The notes: a model not told the origin generated them from the letters alone. A stretch of 64,000 nucleotides of DNA from Sediminihabitans luteus (GCF_002797595.1 NZ_PGFE01000001.1:1178001-1242000); one strand, 5' to 3'; shown: positions 17,100-27,896, counted from the first letter of the stretch. Made by a program: numbers and translations.

Positions 17100-17648
17100 A
17101 TGAGCCCCTCCCCCCGCGTCGTCGCCGTCGCCGCGAGCGCCCACCACGAGTTCAGCAAGCCCACGCGCGAGCAGGTCACGGTCGTCGCGGGCCACGGCAT
17201 CGAGGGCGACACCCACGCGGGAGAGCTCGTCCAGCACCTCAGCCGCAAGCGCACCGACCCGACCCAGCCGAACCTCCGCCAGGTGCACCTCATGCACGCC
17301 GAGCTGTTCGACGAGCTCCGCGCCGCCGGCTACGACGTCGCACCCGGAGAGCTCGGGGAGAACGTCACGACCGCCGGACTCGACCTGCTCGCGCTCCCCC
17401 GCGGCGCGCGCCTGCGGATCGGCGACGACGTCGTGCTCCGCGTCACCGGACTGCGCAACCCCTGCCAGCAGATCAACACGTTCCGCGACCGCCTCCTCAA
17501 GCAGCTCCTCGTGCCGGACGCCGACGGCGGGGTCGTGCGCAAGGGCGGCGTCATGTCCGTGGTCGAGCAGGGCGGCGTGATGCGCCCCGGCGACGCGATC
17601 ACCGTCGAGCTGCCCGACGGCCCGCACGAGGCGCTCGCGCCGGTCTGA
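17100..17648 (+). CDS. MOSC domain protein
   Basis: The 182-residue protein is a compact MOSC domain with GIEGDTHAG near residue 36, a QVHLMHAELFDEL stretch, and PGELGENVTTAGLDLLALPRG followed by LRNPCQQI. The cysteine in that last motif is the expected sulfur carrier or cofactor ligand. MOSC proteins move sulfur or act with molybdenum cofactor on N-hydroxylated compounds, and the partner here is unknown. The -10-like TAACCT at 17087-17092 contains the stop codon of the previous gene and lies seven bases from the ATG. Confidence 0.88.
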   Translation: MSPSPRVVAVAASAHHEFSKPTREQVTVVAGHGIEGDTHAGELVQHLSRKRTDPTQPNLRQVHLMHAELFDELRAAGYDVAPGELGENVTTAGLDLLALPRGARLRIGDDVVLRVTGLRNPCQQINTFRDRLLKQLLVPDADGGVVRKGGVMSVVEQGGVMRPGDAITVELPDGPHEALAPV

Positions 17649-17688
17649 GAGACTGGACGCGACCCCTGCTCGACCCGGAGGAGACCCC

Positions 17689-17805
17689 ATGTGCAGCCCC
17701 GCACGGTGCCCGCGATGCGCCAAGACCACCTGGACCGGCTGCGGCCTGCACGTCGAGGAGGCGCTCGCCGGCGTCGCCGAGGCGGACCGCTGCACCTGCG
17801 ACTGA
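17689..17805 (+). CDS. conserved four-cysteine mini-protein, 38 residues
   Basis: ATG at 17689 opens a 38-codon frame with a strong ribosome site GGAGGAG six bases upstream. The peptide contains CPRCAKTTWTGCGLH and ends in DRCTCD. Six of its 38 residues are Cys (positions 2, 7, 10, 18, 35, 37). I recall closely similar short proteins as common in actinobacteria, usually left unannotated. Metal binding is likely from the CxxC and CxC pairs. The role is unknown. Confidence 0.75.
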   Translation: MCSPARCPRCAKTTWTGCGLHVEEALAGVAEADRCTCD

Positions 17806-17835
17806 GCGCGCGCCGAGGGCCGGCCGGCCGGGCGC

Positions 17836-18525
17836 TCAGGTCGCGACCAGGGCCCCGGGTTCGGGCGAGGCCAGGGGCGGCGTCCGACGCTGGACGCGCC
17901 ACCACACGAAGAACCCGGCGAGCGTGAACGCGCCGTAGACCACGTACATGAGCGCCGACGCGTAGTACCCCGCGCCGAGCAGCAGCGGCACGCCCACGAG
18001 GTCGACCGCGACCCACACGAGCCAGAACTCGGTCCAGCCGCGCGCCATGCCGTACGTCGCGAGCACCGACCCGACGAAGATCCAGGCGTCCGACCACACC
18101 GGCTCGTACGAGCCGAGGGCCCGGAACACGGGCGTGAGCAGCGCCGTGCCGCCGACCATCGCGACCACGAGGAACGCCCGCTGGCGCCACGACGCCCAGC
18201 GCGGCGTCACGGGCCCGACGTCCGCCCCGTCGCGCGCGGCCGAGCGCCAGCGCCGCCACCCGTAGACGGACACCGCGACGAACATGACCTGCCGGCCCGC
18301 CTGCCCGAGCAGGTTGACCGGGTGGGGCGTGCCGAACACGGCCCCCATGAAGACCGTGAACAGCAGCACGTTCCCGGCGATGCCGACGGGCCACGCCCAC
18401 GCCCGTCGGCGCATCCCGCCGAGCGCCGACGCGAGCCCGAACAGGTTGCCGAGGACCTCGCGCCACAGGATCACCTGCGAGCCGATCACGAGCTGCGCGT
18501 CGAACAGCCAGTGGATGACGTCCAC
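17836..18525 (-). CDS. pnuC: PnuC-type nicotinamide riboside/mononucleotide transporter
   Basis: The protein is 229 residues with seven hydrophobic segments. It carries PnuC features: EVLGNLFGLASALGGMRRRAWAWPVG near the start, NLLGQAG, YGWRRW, and late WLVWVAVDLVGVPLLL. PnuC takes up nicotinamide riboside by facilitated diffusion for NAD salvage. The GTG at 18525 is chosen because GGGAGG precedes it and it matches the family N-terminus; the open frame runs further. It lies 31 bases downstream of the LtrA gene, probably in one transcript. Confidence 0.85.
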   Translation of the reverse strand: MDVIHWLFDAQLVIGSQVILWREVLGNLFGLASALGGMRRRAWAWPVGIAGNVLLFTVFMGAVFGTPHPVNLLGQAGRQVMFVAVSVYGWRRWRSAARDGADVGPVTPRWASWRQRAFLVVAMVGGTALLTPVFRALGSYEPVWSDAWIFVGSVLATYGMARGWTEFWLVWVAVDLVGVPLLLGAGYYASALMYVVYGAFTLAGFFVWWRVQRRTPPLASPEPGALVAT

Positions 18526-18556
18526 GGGACCTCCCGTCGTCGCGGACGACGCCCGG

Positions 18557-19939
18557 TCAGTCCGCGGGCCCGACCTCCGGGCCCGGACGATCAACGCCGA
18601 CGCCGCGCGATTGCTTCCCCCGGCGCGCGCGCCCCGCGCCGCGGGACCGCACGTCGAGCACGACGGTGACCAGCACACCGCCGGCGAGCACCCACACGAC
18701 CCCCTCGGCCGCGGCGCCCGGACGCAGCGCGACCACGGCCGCCGCGGCGAGCATCGGCACCCCGACCGCGACCGCACGCCGTAGGGCGGCCCGCCGGGCG
18801 GCGTCCGCAGACCGTGCCGCGAGCGACGCGTGCACCACGACCGCGAGCGCCGCGAACGTCGCGGACGCGGCGACGAGGATCCACCGGTCGTGGTCGATCA
18901 CCGGCGCGGACGGCTCGGCGACCACGGCCCCGAGCACGGCCGCGAGGGTCGCGAGCGCCCCGGTCGCGACGAGGTGCGCCGCCCACGCGAGCCGCGGCGT
19001 CAGCCCGCGCTCGGGCAGCAGCGCCACGCCCGCGTACCCGCGCCGCACCGCGACCGTCCACAGCCCGACGACGAGGGCGAACGCCCCGGCGCCCGTGACC
19101 GCGAGCGAGCGGTCCCACACGGCCTCGCTCGCGCCGTCGATCGCCTGCACGAGCCCCTCGCCCAGCACGATCAGCACGAACAGGCCGAGCCGCTCCCCCA
19201 GGTGCGGGACGTCGGACGTCGCGGCCGTGACCTCGTCCGGGAACGCGCGCTCGGGTCGTCGCGGACGCCGCCCGGCCGGGTCGGCCGCGGCGGCCCGGCG
19301 CTCCCGACGACCACCCTCCCGGGCGTCGTGCGCCCGACCGCGGGCCGTGTGCTGCACGCGCACCCGGTCGAGCCGCTCCTGGCTGCTCGCGAGCAACCGC
19401 TCGGGCGTCGTCGTGAGCAGCATGAGGAGGTCGAGCGCGAGCCCCAGCGCCCACAGCGCGTACGTCGTGGTGCCCTCGAACCAGAAGGACACGACCCACG
19501 GCACGACCCCGAACGCGGCCTGCACCACGGGCAGGTCGACCACGACCGTGCCGCGGTGCCACGGCCGCGACGCCGCGAGGCGGCCCACGACGTACGCGAC
19601 GGCGAACCCGAGCGCGTGCTCGCCGTGGATCTCCGGCACGGCGGCGGTCATCACGGCGAGGACCGCCATGCCGACGAGCATCGTCGGGGTGCGCGTGCTC
19701 TCGCCCGCGAGGTTGCCGTACGTCGTGAAGCACGCCCACACGAGCCAGTACGCGGTGAACGCGATCGCGTAGACGGCGAGGCCGCCCGCGCTCGCGTCGT
19801 GCGCGAGCAGGTGCGCGAGCATCCCGATGCCCGCGACCGCGACCAGGTCGAAGAACAGCTCGAGCCAGGACGCGTGCCGCTCGTCGGCCTGCCCCCCGGA
19901 CTCCTCCGGCGCGGCCGCGCCGTCCCCGTCGTCGCTCAT
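18557..19939 (-). CDS. low-temperature-requirement A (LtrA) family membrane protein
   Basis: The 460-residue protein has the LtrA opening ASWLELFFDLVAVAGIGMLAHLL and ten or more membrane segments. A central HLGERLGLFVLIVLGEGLVQ contains the conserved glutamates. A charged arginine-rich loop at about residues 195-240 is unusually long. LtrA proteins were named for cold growth in Listeria; the molecular function is unknown. It is transcribed with pnuC and diverges from the DinB gene. Confidence 0.85.
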   Translation of the reverse strand: MSDDGDGAAAPEESGGQADERHASWLELFFDLVAVAGIGMLAHLLAHDASAGGLAVYAIAFTAYWLVWACFTTYGNLAGESTRTPTMLVGMAVLAVMTAAVPEIHGEHALGFAVAYVVGRLAASRPWHRGTVVVDLPVVQAAFGVVPWVVSFWFEGTTTYALWALGLALDLLMLLTTTPERLLASSQERLDRVRVQHTARGRAHDAREGGRRERRAAAADPAGRRPRRPERAFPDEVTAATSDVPHLGERLGLFVLIVLGEGLVQAIDGASEAVWDRSLAVTGAGAFALVVGLWTVAVRRGYAGVALLPERGLTPRLAWAAHLVATGALATLAAVLGAVVAEPSAPVIDHDRWILVAASATFAALAVVVHASLAARSADAARRAALRRAVAVGVPMLAAAAVVALRPGAAAEGVVWVLAGGVLVTVVLDVRSRGAGRARRGKQSRGVGVDRPGPEVGPAD

Positions 19940-20007
19940 GGCCCCATGCTGCCCGGGTGGGTGCGAAAGGGCTTGCCGGACGCCGCGTGCGCAGCGAGTC
20001 TGGACGC

Positions 20008-20589
20008 ATGGCCGACGACGAGCAGCAGATCCTCCACCGCTACCTGCAGGAGGCGCGCGACGCGCTCCTGCTCAAGCTCGACGGGCTCGACGAGCGCGCC
20101 GCCCGGTGGCCGCGCACCCCCACCGGCACCAATCTGCTGGGGCTCGTCAAGCACGCCGCGGCGATCGAGATCGGCTACTTCGGCGACTGCGTGGGCCGGC
20201 CCTGGCCCGACCCCTCCGAGCAGACCTGGGAGACCGCGGGCGACGACGACCCCAACGCCGACATGTACGCGACCGCCGACGAGTCGCTCGACGGCGTCGT
20301 GGACCTGTACCGCCGGGTGTGGGCGTTCGCCGACGCGAACATCGCCGAGCTCGGGCTCGACGCGCCCGCGCACGTGCCCTGGTGGGGCAGCCCCGACGTC
20401 ACGCTGCGGCGGTTGGTCGTCCACACGACGTCCGACCTCGCCCGGCACGCGGGCCAGGCCGACGTCCTGCGCGAGCTGCACGACGGCGCCGTCGGGCTGC
20501 GGAGCGCCGGCGACAACGTGCCGCCGCTCGGGGCAGACGGCTGGGCCGCGTACGTCGCGCGGCTCGAGGCGCTCGCCCAGAAGGCCTGA
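20008..20589 (+). CDS. DinB/DUF664 family protein
   Basis: The 193-residue helical protein fits the DinB fold. A first-helix region LHRYLQEARDALLLKLDGLDE is followed by the metal-binding histidine in GLVKHAAAIEIGYFGD and a later LVVHTTSDLARHAGQADVLRE with two more histidines. The HxxxH pattern supports a metal site. Actinobacterial members use mycothiol in thiol transfer, which is inferred here. The ATG at 20008 was chosen over an upstream one because the family begins there. Confidence 0.85.
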   Translation: MADDEQQILHRYLQEARDALLLKLDGLDERAARWPRTPTGTNLLGLVKHAAAIEIGYFGDCVGRPWPDPSEQTWETAGDDDPNADMYATADESLDGVVDLYRRVWAFADANIAELGLDAPAHVPWWGSPDVTLRRLVVHTTSDLARHAGQADVLRELHDGAVGLRSAGDNVPPLGADGWAAYVARLEALAQKA

Positions 20590-20651
20590 ACGCGACGCCT
20601 GAGCGCTGGGCACGACTGCGCCCTGGGCACGCCGGAACGCTGGCGCGCGCG

Positions 20652-21050
20652 TCAGGGCGCGAGCGCGGACCGCAGGTCGGTGCGCGTGAAGTCGTCGCCG
20701 ACGAACAGGATCGGCTCCTTCGCCACCGCCGCGAGCGCGTACGAGTAGCAGTCTCCGAGGTCCAGGCGTGCCGGGTGGCCGCTCCCGCGCCCGAAGTCCC
20801 GGTAGGCCTCGCGCGCGACCGCGGCATGCTCCGCGGTGAACGGCGTCACGGTGATCCGGTACGCGGCGAGCAGAGCGTCGACGCGTCGACGCTGCTCAGG
20901 AGCGGATCTCGAGTCGACGACCGCGAAGAGCTCGACGAGGGTCGCTGCGGAGATCTGCGCACCCCCGGCGTCGAGGAGTGCCGAGGAGAGCGCTTCGGCA
21001 CCCTCCTCCCCCGTGAGGATCGCGACGATCGCGGACGTGTCGACGATCAT
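20652..21050 (-). CDS. vapC: VapC-type PIN-domain toxin
   Basis: The 132-residue PIN domain begins MIVDTSAIVAILTGE and keeps the acidic active site: Asp4, the Glu in LVELFAV, the Asp in LDLGDCYSYALA and the Asp pair in FVGDDFTRTDL. VapC toxins cut tRNA or rRNA with magnesium. The ATG overlaps the antitoxin stop (ATGA), the usual order of antitoxin first. All key residues are present, so it should be active. Confidence 0.92.
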   Translation of the reverse strand: MIVDTSAIVAILTGEEGAEALSSALLDAGGAQISAATLVELFAVVDSRSAPEQRRRVDALLAAYRITVTPFTAEHAAVAREAYRDFGRGSGHPARLDLGDCYSYALAAVAKEPILFVGDDFTRTDLRSALAP

Positions 21051-21325
21051 CGGGGCAACCCCGCGTCGTCGTAGAGCTCGCTCGCGGTGCGCCCCATCCG
21101 CTCCTTGTCGTCGTCGGTCAGGGCACCGCGGAACTCGGCGAGCAGACGGTTCACGTCCTGCTCACGCGACGAACGCTCCGCGGCCGCGAGACCGTCCGCG
21201 TCGAGCGCCTCGTCCAGGCGGCGCCGCACCGCGTCCTCGACCGCGCTCGTCTGCGACTGACCCGTCACCTCGGCGAGGCGACGCACCAGGGCGTGCGTCC
21301 GTTCGTTCTTGATGTTGAGGCCCAT
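21047..21325 (-). CDS. vapB: VapB-type antitoxin (Rv0623/PSK-like)
   Basis: The 92-residue protein opens MGLNIKNERTHALVRRLAEVTGQSQTSAVEDAVRRRL, the ribbon-helix-helix-like DNA-binding start of the Rv0623 family. A C-terminal toxin-wrapping part follows with GRTASELYDDAGLP. The ATG at 21325 matches the family; another ATG lies nine bases upstream. It should bind its own promoter and neutralise the coupled VapC. Confidence 0.9.
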   Translation of the reverse strand: MGLNIKNERTHALVRRLAEVTGQSQTSAVEDAVRRRLDEALDADGLAAAERSSREQDVNRLLAEFRGALTDDDKERMGRTASELYDDAGLPR

Positions 21326-21459
21326 GGGCTCCATGCTAGACCTCGATCTACCCTGGCAGAAGGCCTCGTCTACCCTGACGCCCGCCAGCCCCGCACCCAC
21401 GGCCCGCGTAGGGTTCGAGGTCCGTGCCGACGTCCGGCACGGCGCCCGAGAGGACCCCC

Positions 21460-23064
<1,605 letters not shown>

Positions 23065-23098
23065 CGGCGCTCTGACGGCGCGCTCCGGCGTCCCGCTC

Positions 23099-23203
23099 GC
23101 CGAGCACGGGGTTGTGTCCGGCCGAGCACGGGGTTGTGTCCGGCCGAGCACGGGGTTGTGCACACGGCGACGCCCGTCGGGTGTGCCCAACCCCGTGCTC
23201 GGC
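23099..23203. repeat. hairpin element A2 with a triplicated left arm
   Basis: Two 22-bp units beginning GCCGAGCACGGGGTTGTG lie at 23099-23120 and 23121-23142, followed by a third at 23143-23165 that pairs with 23181-23203 across a 15-base loop. It stands 34 bases after the ABC-F gene. The rest of the 305-bp gap to the next gene shows no other feature that I can name. Confidence 0.85.
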
Positions 23204-23369
23204 ACGCAGGATGTTGCGGGCGGTGCGTGACGCGCGGTGCGCGACGCGCGGACGGATGTGACGACGTCCGGGTGCGCTGGGTACGGTCGCGTCGTCCCGA
23301 AACGTCCCGGCCTGCGCCGCGCTCCGCCCGAGGGCTCTGCGACGTCGGCCAGCCCTGGAGGCAGCCCCT

Positions 23370-24437
23370 GTGAACTGGTTCAAGAAGATCTTCGGTCGAC
23401 GCGGTGCGTCGACGTCGGCCCCGGCGCCCGAGACGTCGCCCTCCGAGAACGCCGAGCACTCGAACGCTGAGCAGTCGAGCACCGCACAGCTCGACGCCAT
23501 GCTCACCGCCTCGGAGGCCCCGGTCGCCCCCGCGCCCGAGACCTCGGACGTCGCAGCTTCCGTCGCGTCCGCCCCCGCGGAGGGCTCGCCCGCCGAGCCC
23601 GTCCCCGCTGAGCCGGTGCCTGCCGCGACCATCGAGGCCGAGCCGGTGCCTGCAGCACCCGTCGAGGCTGAGTCGGTGCCTGCCGCGACCGTGCCAGCAG
23701 CGGAGACGCCCGCCGTCGCAGAGCCTGCCGACGCAGAGCCCGCCGACACGGAGCCCGCCGACACGGAGCCCGCCGACGCAGAGCCCGTCGAGGCGCCGGC
23801 CGCGGAGCCCGCGCCCTCGACCTTCGTCGCGAACGTGACGATCGACGAGACGCCCGCCGCAGGGAGCGATCCGGTCGGGTCCGCCGAGGACGCCTTGGCC
23901 GTCGAGTCGCAGCCCGAGGCGGCGGCAGAGCCCGAGCCGGCGGCAGAGCCCACGTCCGAGGCAGAGCCCACGTCCGAGGCAGAGCCAGAGCCTGAGGCGG
24001 AGCCCGAGCCCGCGCTGGACGCCTCGCCCACGCCCACGCCCGAGGCCACGCCCGGGACTGCGCCGTCCGCGACGTCCGACAGCGTCGAGAGCTCTGCCGC
24101 GACCACGCCGGCCAACGCCCCCGACCAGGTGCGCGGGCGCCGGTTCACCGAGTGGACGGACACGATCCGGGACCTCAAGCGCGACGGTCGCACCGACGAG
24201 GCGCTCGCCCTCACGCTCGAGTGCGTCGACGCGGCGGAGCGCGCGAGCGGACCGGCCGCGCCGACGCCGTCGTTCACCACGACCGCCGCGATCATGTACC
24301 GCCAGGCGAAGGACTACGCGGCGGAGGTCGCGATCCTGGAGCGCTACCTCGCGGCGTGCCCTGCGGACAAGCAGAACGCGAAGGTCGCGGAGCGGCTCGC
24401 CAAGGCGCAGGCGCTGCGCGAGAAGCAGCCCGCCTGA
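23370..24437 (+). CDS. acidic Pro/Ala/Glu-rich protein with a TPR-like C-terminal domain
   Basis: The 355-residue protein begins with a basic amphipathic MNWFKKIFGRR. Some 240 residues of low complexity follow (PAEPV, EPADTEPADAEP and EAEPTSEAEP repeats), then a helical domain of about 110 residues starting FTEWTDTIRDLKRDGRTDEALALTLECVDAAERASG and containing YRQAKDYAAEVAILERYLAACP, which resembles TPR helices. The disordered part may act as a spacer. The GTG start has a GGAGG box at the right distance. I do not recognise a family for the full chain. Confidence 0.75.
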   Translation: MNWFKKIFGRRGASTSAPAPETSPSENAEHSNAEQSSTAQLDAMLTASEAPVAPAPETSDVAASVASAPAEGSPAEPVPAEPVPAATIEAEPVPAAPVEAESVPAATVPAAETPAVAEPADAEPADTEPADTEPADAEPVEAPAAEPAPSTFVANVTIDETPAAGSDPVGSAEDALAVESQPEAAAEPEPAAEPTSEAEPTSEAEPEPEAEPEPALDASPTPTPEATPGTAPSATSDSVESSAATTPANAPDQVRGRRFTEWTDTIRDLKRDGRTDEALALTLECVDAAERASGPAAPTPSFTTTAAIMYRQAKDYAAEVAILERYLAACPADKQNAKVAERLAKAQALREKQPA

Positions 24438-24448
24438 CCCGTCACAGG

Positions 24449-24521
24449 CCCACCGCCGAACGCAACCTTGTGCACGACGACAGGCATCAGAACCGTGCAC
24501 AAGGTTGCGTTCGGCGGTGGG
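24449..24521. repeat. hairpin element B1 (27-19-27 bp), convergent gene ends
   Basis: CCCACCGCCGAACGCAACC and on to 24475 is matched perfectly by 24495-24521. It lies between the stop codons of the TPR-like gene and the GH65 gene and should terminate both. Confidence 0.85.
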
Positions 24522-24535
24522 CGGCGGCGTGACAC

Positions 24536-27013
24536 CTACCCATGCGGCACCTCGGCCTTGATGAGCGTGCCGTCCTCGCGGCGGTTGCCCGCGAGCGCCC
24601 GCATGCCGGGGCGGCCGGGGCGCAGCGGCCCCTGACCGTCGAGCGGCACGGTCACGGTCTCGCCCGCGCCCACGTGCACCTCGGTGCCGCGCACGTGCAC
24701 GGTCGCGCCGTCGCCCGTCTCGCACACGAGCTCGAGGGCGTCGGCCCGCAGGGTCGCGCGCAGGCGCGAGCCGCCCACGGTGATCCGGTACGTCAGCGAG
24801 TCCCACGACCGCGGCAGGCGCGGGTCGATCGTGAAGCGACCGCCCGCGTGGTCGCGCACGCCGCCGAACCCGTGCACGAGCGCCGACCACACGCCGCCCG
24901 CGGAGGCCACGTGCACGCCGTCCGCGGCGTTGTCGTGCAGGTTCGCGAGGTCGACGTACAGCGACTTGTCGAAGTACTCGAGCGCGAGGTCCTGGTAGCC
25001 GACCTCGGCCGCCACGATCGACTGCACGACGCCCGAGAGCGTCGAGTCGCCCGTGGTCAGCGGGTCGTAGTACTCGAAGTCCGCGAGCTTCTGCTCGGGC
25101 GTGAACTCGGCACCCTGCAGGAACAGCGCGAGCACGACGTCGGCCTGCTTGAGCACCTGGTACCGGTAGATCACGAGCGGGTGGTAGTGCAGCAGGAGCG
25201 GACGCCGGTCGGCCGGGGTCGCGGCGACGTCCCACACCTCGCGCTCGAGGAAGTGCGAGTCCTGCGGGTGGATCCCGAGGTGCTCGGCGTACGGGATCGC
25301 CATGGCGTCGGCGGCGCGCCGCCACTCGAGGATCTCGTCGGGCGTGACGCCGAGGCGCCGGTCGGCCGCGGCGCGCGCGGCCGGGTCCCGCTCCGACATG
25401 GTCTCGAGCGCGATCGCGGCGGCCCGCAGGTTGAACCGGGCCATGACGTTGGTGAACAGGTTGTCGTTGACGACGGTCGTGTACTCGTCGGGGCCGGTGA
25501 CGCCGTGGATGTGGAACGCGTCGTCGCCGTTGGTGCGCCAGAACCCGAGGTCGGCCCACATGCGCGCCGTCTCGACGAGGATGTCGACGCCCTCGTGGTC
25601 GAGGAACTCCGCGTCGCCCGTCGCGCGCACGTACTGCACGAGCGCATAGCTCACGTCCGCGTCGATGTGGTACTGCGCGGTCCCTGCCGCGTAGTACGCG
25701 GACGCCTCCTCGCCGTTGATGGTGCGCCACGGGAACAGCGCGCCCTCCTGCGAGACCTCGGCCGCGCGTCGTCGGGCCGCGTCGAGCATGGTGTACCGGA
25801 ACCGCAGCGCGTTGCGCGCGAACCGCGGGCTCGTGTACGTCAGGAACGGCAGCACGTAGATCTCGGTGTCCCAGAAGTAGTGCCCGCCGTAGCCCGAGCC
25901 CGTGAGCCCCTTGGCCGGCACGCCCGTGCCCTCGGCGCGCGCGGTGGCCTGCGCGAGCTGGAACAGGTTCCAGCGCACCGCCTGCTGCGCGGCGTCGTCG
26001 CCCTCGATCTCGACGTCGGACCGCTCCCAGAACGCGTCGAGCCACTCCCGCTGACGGGCCTGGATGCCCTCGACGCCGACGTCGCGCGCACGGTCGAGCG
26101 TGCGGCGGCAGCGGTCGACGAGCTCGCGCGCGGGGACGCCGCGCGATGTGTGGTACGCGACGGTCTTGGTCAGGCGGATCGGCACGCCCGGCTCGGCCGA
26201 GACCCGGAACACGTGCTTGGCGAGGTCGTCCTCGACCTGGGTGCGCCGCTCGTACCGGTTCTCGGTCTCGAGGACGTGGTCGGCCGCGACGGCGAGCGTC
26301 ATGCCCGAGTTGGTCGTGCGGTAGCCGAGCACGAGGCGGTCGTCGTCGGCCCACTGGAGCGTCGGCTGGAGCACGCGCTCCGAGAACCGGTTGGCGCGCC
26401 GCGGGTCGAACCCCTCGCCCATCGCCGCCGACGGCACGTGGTACTCGTCCTCGCCGTCCTGCCGGTTGAGGATCTGCGACGAGATCGCGACGGGCGCGGC
26501 CTCGTCGAGCAGGGTCACCTCGAACGTCATGACGGCCAGGTGCCGCTCGTCGAACGACACCATGCGCTCGCTGCGCACGCGCACGCGCTTGCCGCCGGGC
26601 GTGCGCCACAGCAGCTCGCGGCGCAGCACGCCGTCGCGCAGGTCGAGCGCGCGCTCGTAGTCGAGCAGCTCGGCGACCGACAGCAGCAGCGGCTCGTCGT
26701 CGACGTACAGCCGGATCACCTTGGCGTCGGGCGCGTTGACGATGGTCTGCCCGACCTGCGCGAGCCCGTACGCCTCCTCCGCGTGCGTGATCTTCCACGT
26801 CTCGTGGAACCCGTTGACGAAGGTCCCGTGCGTGTGCGAGTCGCGGCCCTCCTCGACGTTGCCGCGCATGCCGAGGTAGCCGTTGCCGACCGCGAACAGC
26901 GTCTCCGTGACGCCGAGCTCCTCGCCCGAGTACCGCGACTCGACGAGCCGCCAGGGGTCGACGGGGAACCGTGCGCGGTCGACCCGGCGGCGCTCGTCCT
27001 CGGTGCGGGGCAT
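24536..27013 (-). CDS. glycoside hydrolase family 65 alpha-glucosyl disaccharide phosphorylase
   Basis: The 825-residue protein has the GH65 layout. The N-terminal beta-sandwich starts ESRYSGEELGVTETLFAVGNGYLGMRG. The (alpha/alpha)6 barrel contains GYGGHYFWDTEIYVLPF and the catalytic acid region HIHGVTGPDEYTTVVND (Glu in GPDEY). The C-terminal beta domain ends near GETVTVPL. The family splits maltose, trehalose, kojibiose or similar sugars with phosphate to give beta-glucose 1-phosphate; the exact disaccharide cannot be told by eye. The ATG shares one base with the stop of the HAD gene upstream (TGATG), whose product would convert that sugar phosphate. Confidence 0.9.
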   Translation of the reverse strand: MPRTEDERRRVDRARFPVDPWRLVESRYSGEELGVTETLFAVGNGYLGMRGNVEEGRDSHTHGTFVNGFHETWKITHAEEAYGLAQVGQTIVNAPDAKVIRLYVDDEPLLLSVAELLDYERALDLRDGVLRRELLWRTPGGKRVRVRSERMVSFDERHLAVMTFEVTLLDEAAPVAISSQILNRQDGEDEYHVPSAAMGEGFDPRRANRFSERVLQPTLQWADDDRLVLGYRTTNSGMTLAVAADHVLETENRYERRTQVEDDLAKHVFRVSAEPGVPIRLTKTVAYHTSRGVPARELVDRCRRTLDRARDVGVEGIQARQREWLDAFWERSDVEIEGDDAAQQAVRWNLFQLAQATARAEGTGVPAKGLTGSGYGGHYFWDTEIYVLPFLTYTSPRFARNALRFRYTMLDAARRRAAEVSQEGALFPWRTINGEEASAYYAAGTAQYHIDADVSYALVQYVRATGDAEFLDHEGVDILVETARMWADLGFWRTNGDDAFHIHGVTGPDEYTTVVNDNLFTNVMARFNLRAAAIALETMSERDPAARAAADRRLGVTPDEILEWRRAADAMAIPYAEHLGIHPQDSHFLEREVWDVAATPADRRPLLLHYHPLVIYRYQVLKQADVVLALFLQGAEFTPEQKLADFEYYDPLTTGDSTLSGVVQSIVAAEVGYQDLALEYFDKSLYVDLANLHDNAADGVHVASAGGVWSALVHGFGGVRDHAGGRFTIDPRLPRSWDSLTYRITVGGSRLRATLRADALELVCETGDGATVHVRGTEVHVGAGETVTVPLDGQGPLRPGRPGMRALAGNRREDGTLIKAEVPHG

Positions 27014-27765
27014 CAGGCGTCCTTCCCGTCGGTGGCGGACGTCGCGCGCGACCAGTCCAGGATCGTCGCGTCGACCTCGCCGAGGTCTCCCACGACGACG
27101 TCGGCGCCCGCGTCGAGCAGCGCCTGCGCGCCCACGCCCCGGTCGACGCCCAGCACGAGGCCGAACGGTGCGGCGTGCCCGGCGCGCACGCCCGAGAGCG
27201 CGTCCTCGACCACGACCGACTCCTCGACCGGCACGCCGAGCACCTGCGCGGCGTGCACGTACGTGTCCGGCGCGGGCTTGCCCGGCAGGCCTGCGGCCTG
27301 CGCGACCACGCCGTCGACGACCACCTCGAAGCGGTGCGCGAGTCCCGCCGCGGCGAGCACCGCGGGCGCGTTGCGCGACGACGACACGACGGCGACCTGC
27401 GCACCGGCGGCCGTGACCTCGTCGAGGAACGCGACCGACCCCGGGTACGGGTCGATGCCCTCCTCGTCGAACATGCGGTTGACGATCTCGTTCTTCTCGT
27501 TGCCGAGCGCGCACACGGTGCCGGAACCCGGCGCGTCGTCGTCCGCCCCCCAGGGCAGCTCGACGCCGCGCGAGGCGAGGAACGTCGCGACGCCCTCGAA
27601 GCGCGGCTTGCCGTCGACGTGCGCGAAGTAGTCGGCGTCCGTGTAGGGCGCGAGCCCGCGCGCCTCGGTGAACCCGGTGAACAGGCGGGACCACGCCCGC
27701 ATGTGGACCTCGGCGGTCGGGGTGAGGACGCCGTCGAGGTCGAACAGGACTGCACGCAAGGTCAA
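27013..27765 (-). CDS. beta-phosphoglucomutase-like HAD enzyme
   Basis: The 250-residue HAD-IA protein begins FDLDGVLTPTAEVH, with the nucleophile Asp and the general acid Asp two residues on. VVSSSRNAP and GKPAPDTY give the conserved Ser/Thr and Lys, and VVEDALSGV the metal aspartate. It should turn beta-glucose 1-phosphate from the coupled GH65 enzyme into glucose 6-phosphate. The start is a TTG at 27765, the only candidate that keeps the first strand whole. It has a 98-residue cap with a GKPRFEGV segment. Confidence 0.85.
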   Translation of the reverse strand: MTLRAVLFDLDGVLTPTAEVHMRAWSRLFTGFTEARGLAPYTDADYFAHVDGKPRFEGVATFLASRGVELPWGADDDAPGSGTVCALGNEKNEIVNRMFDEEGIDPYPGSVAFLDEVTAAGAQVAVVSSSRNAPAVLAAAGLAHRFEVVVDGVVAQAAGLPGKPAPDTYVHAAQVLGVPVEESVVVEDALSGVRAGHAAPFGLVLGVDRGVGAQALLDAGADVVVGDLGEVDATILDWSRATSATDGKDA

Positions 27766-27896
27766 AGGAGGCTCTCTTCCAAAGTCGTCGAAGCTCTACC
27801 GAGGTTCCACAGTGCCGCACGACGGAGGTCGCTGCCCGACGACGCGCGGCACCCCCAGTCTGCCGCCTGGACCTGGGCGGATCTAGAGTCGGGAGC

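Noticed and set aside
23099-23165. Short CRISPR-like array of three 22-bp repeats
   Set aside because: The copies touch each other without spacers, there are no cas genes, and the unit is the arm of hairpin family A.
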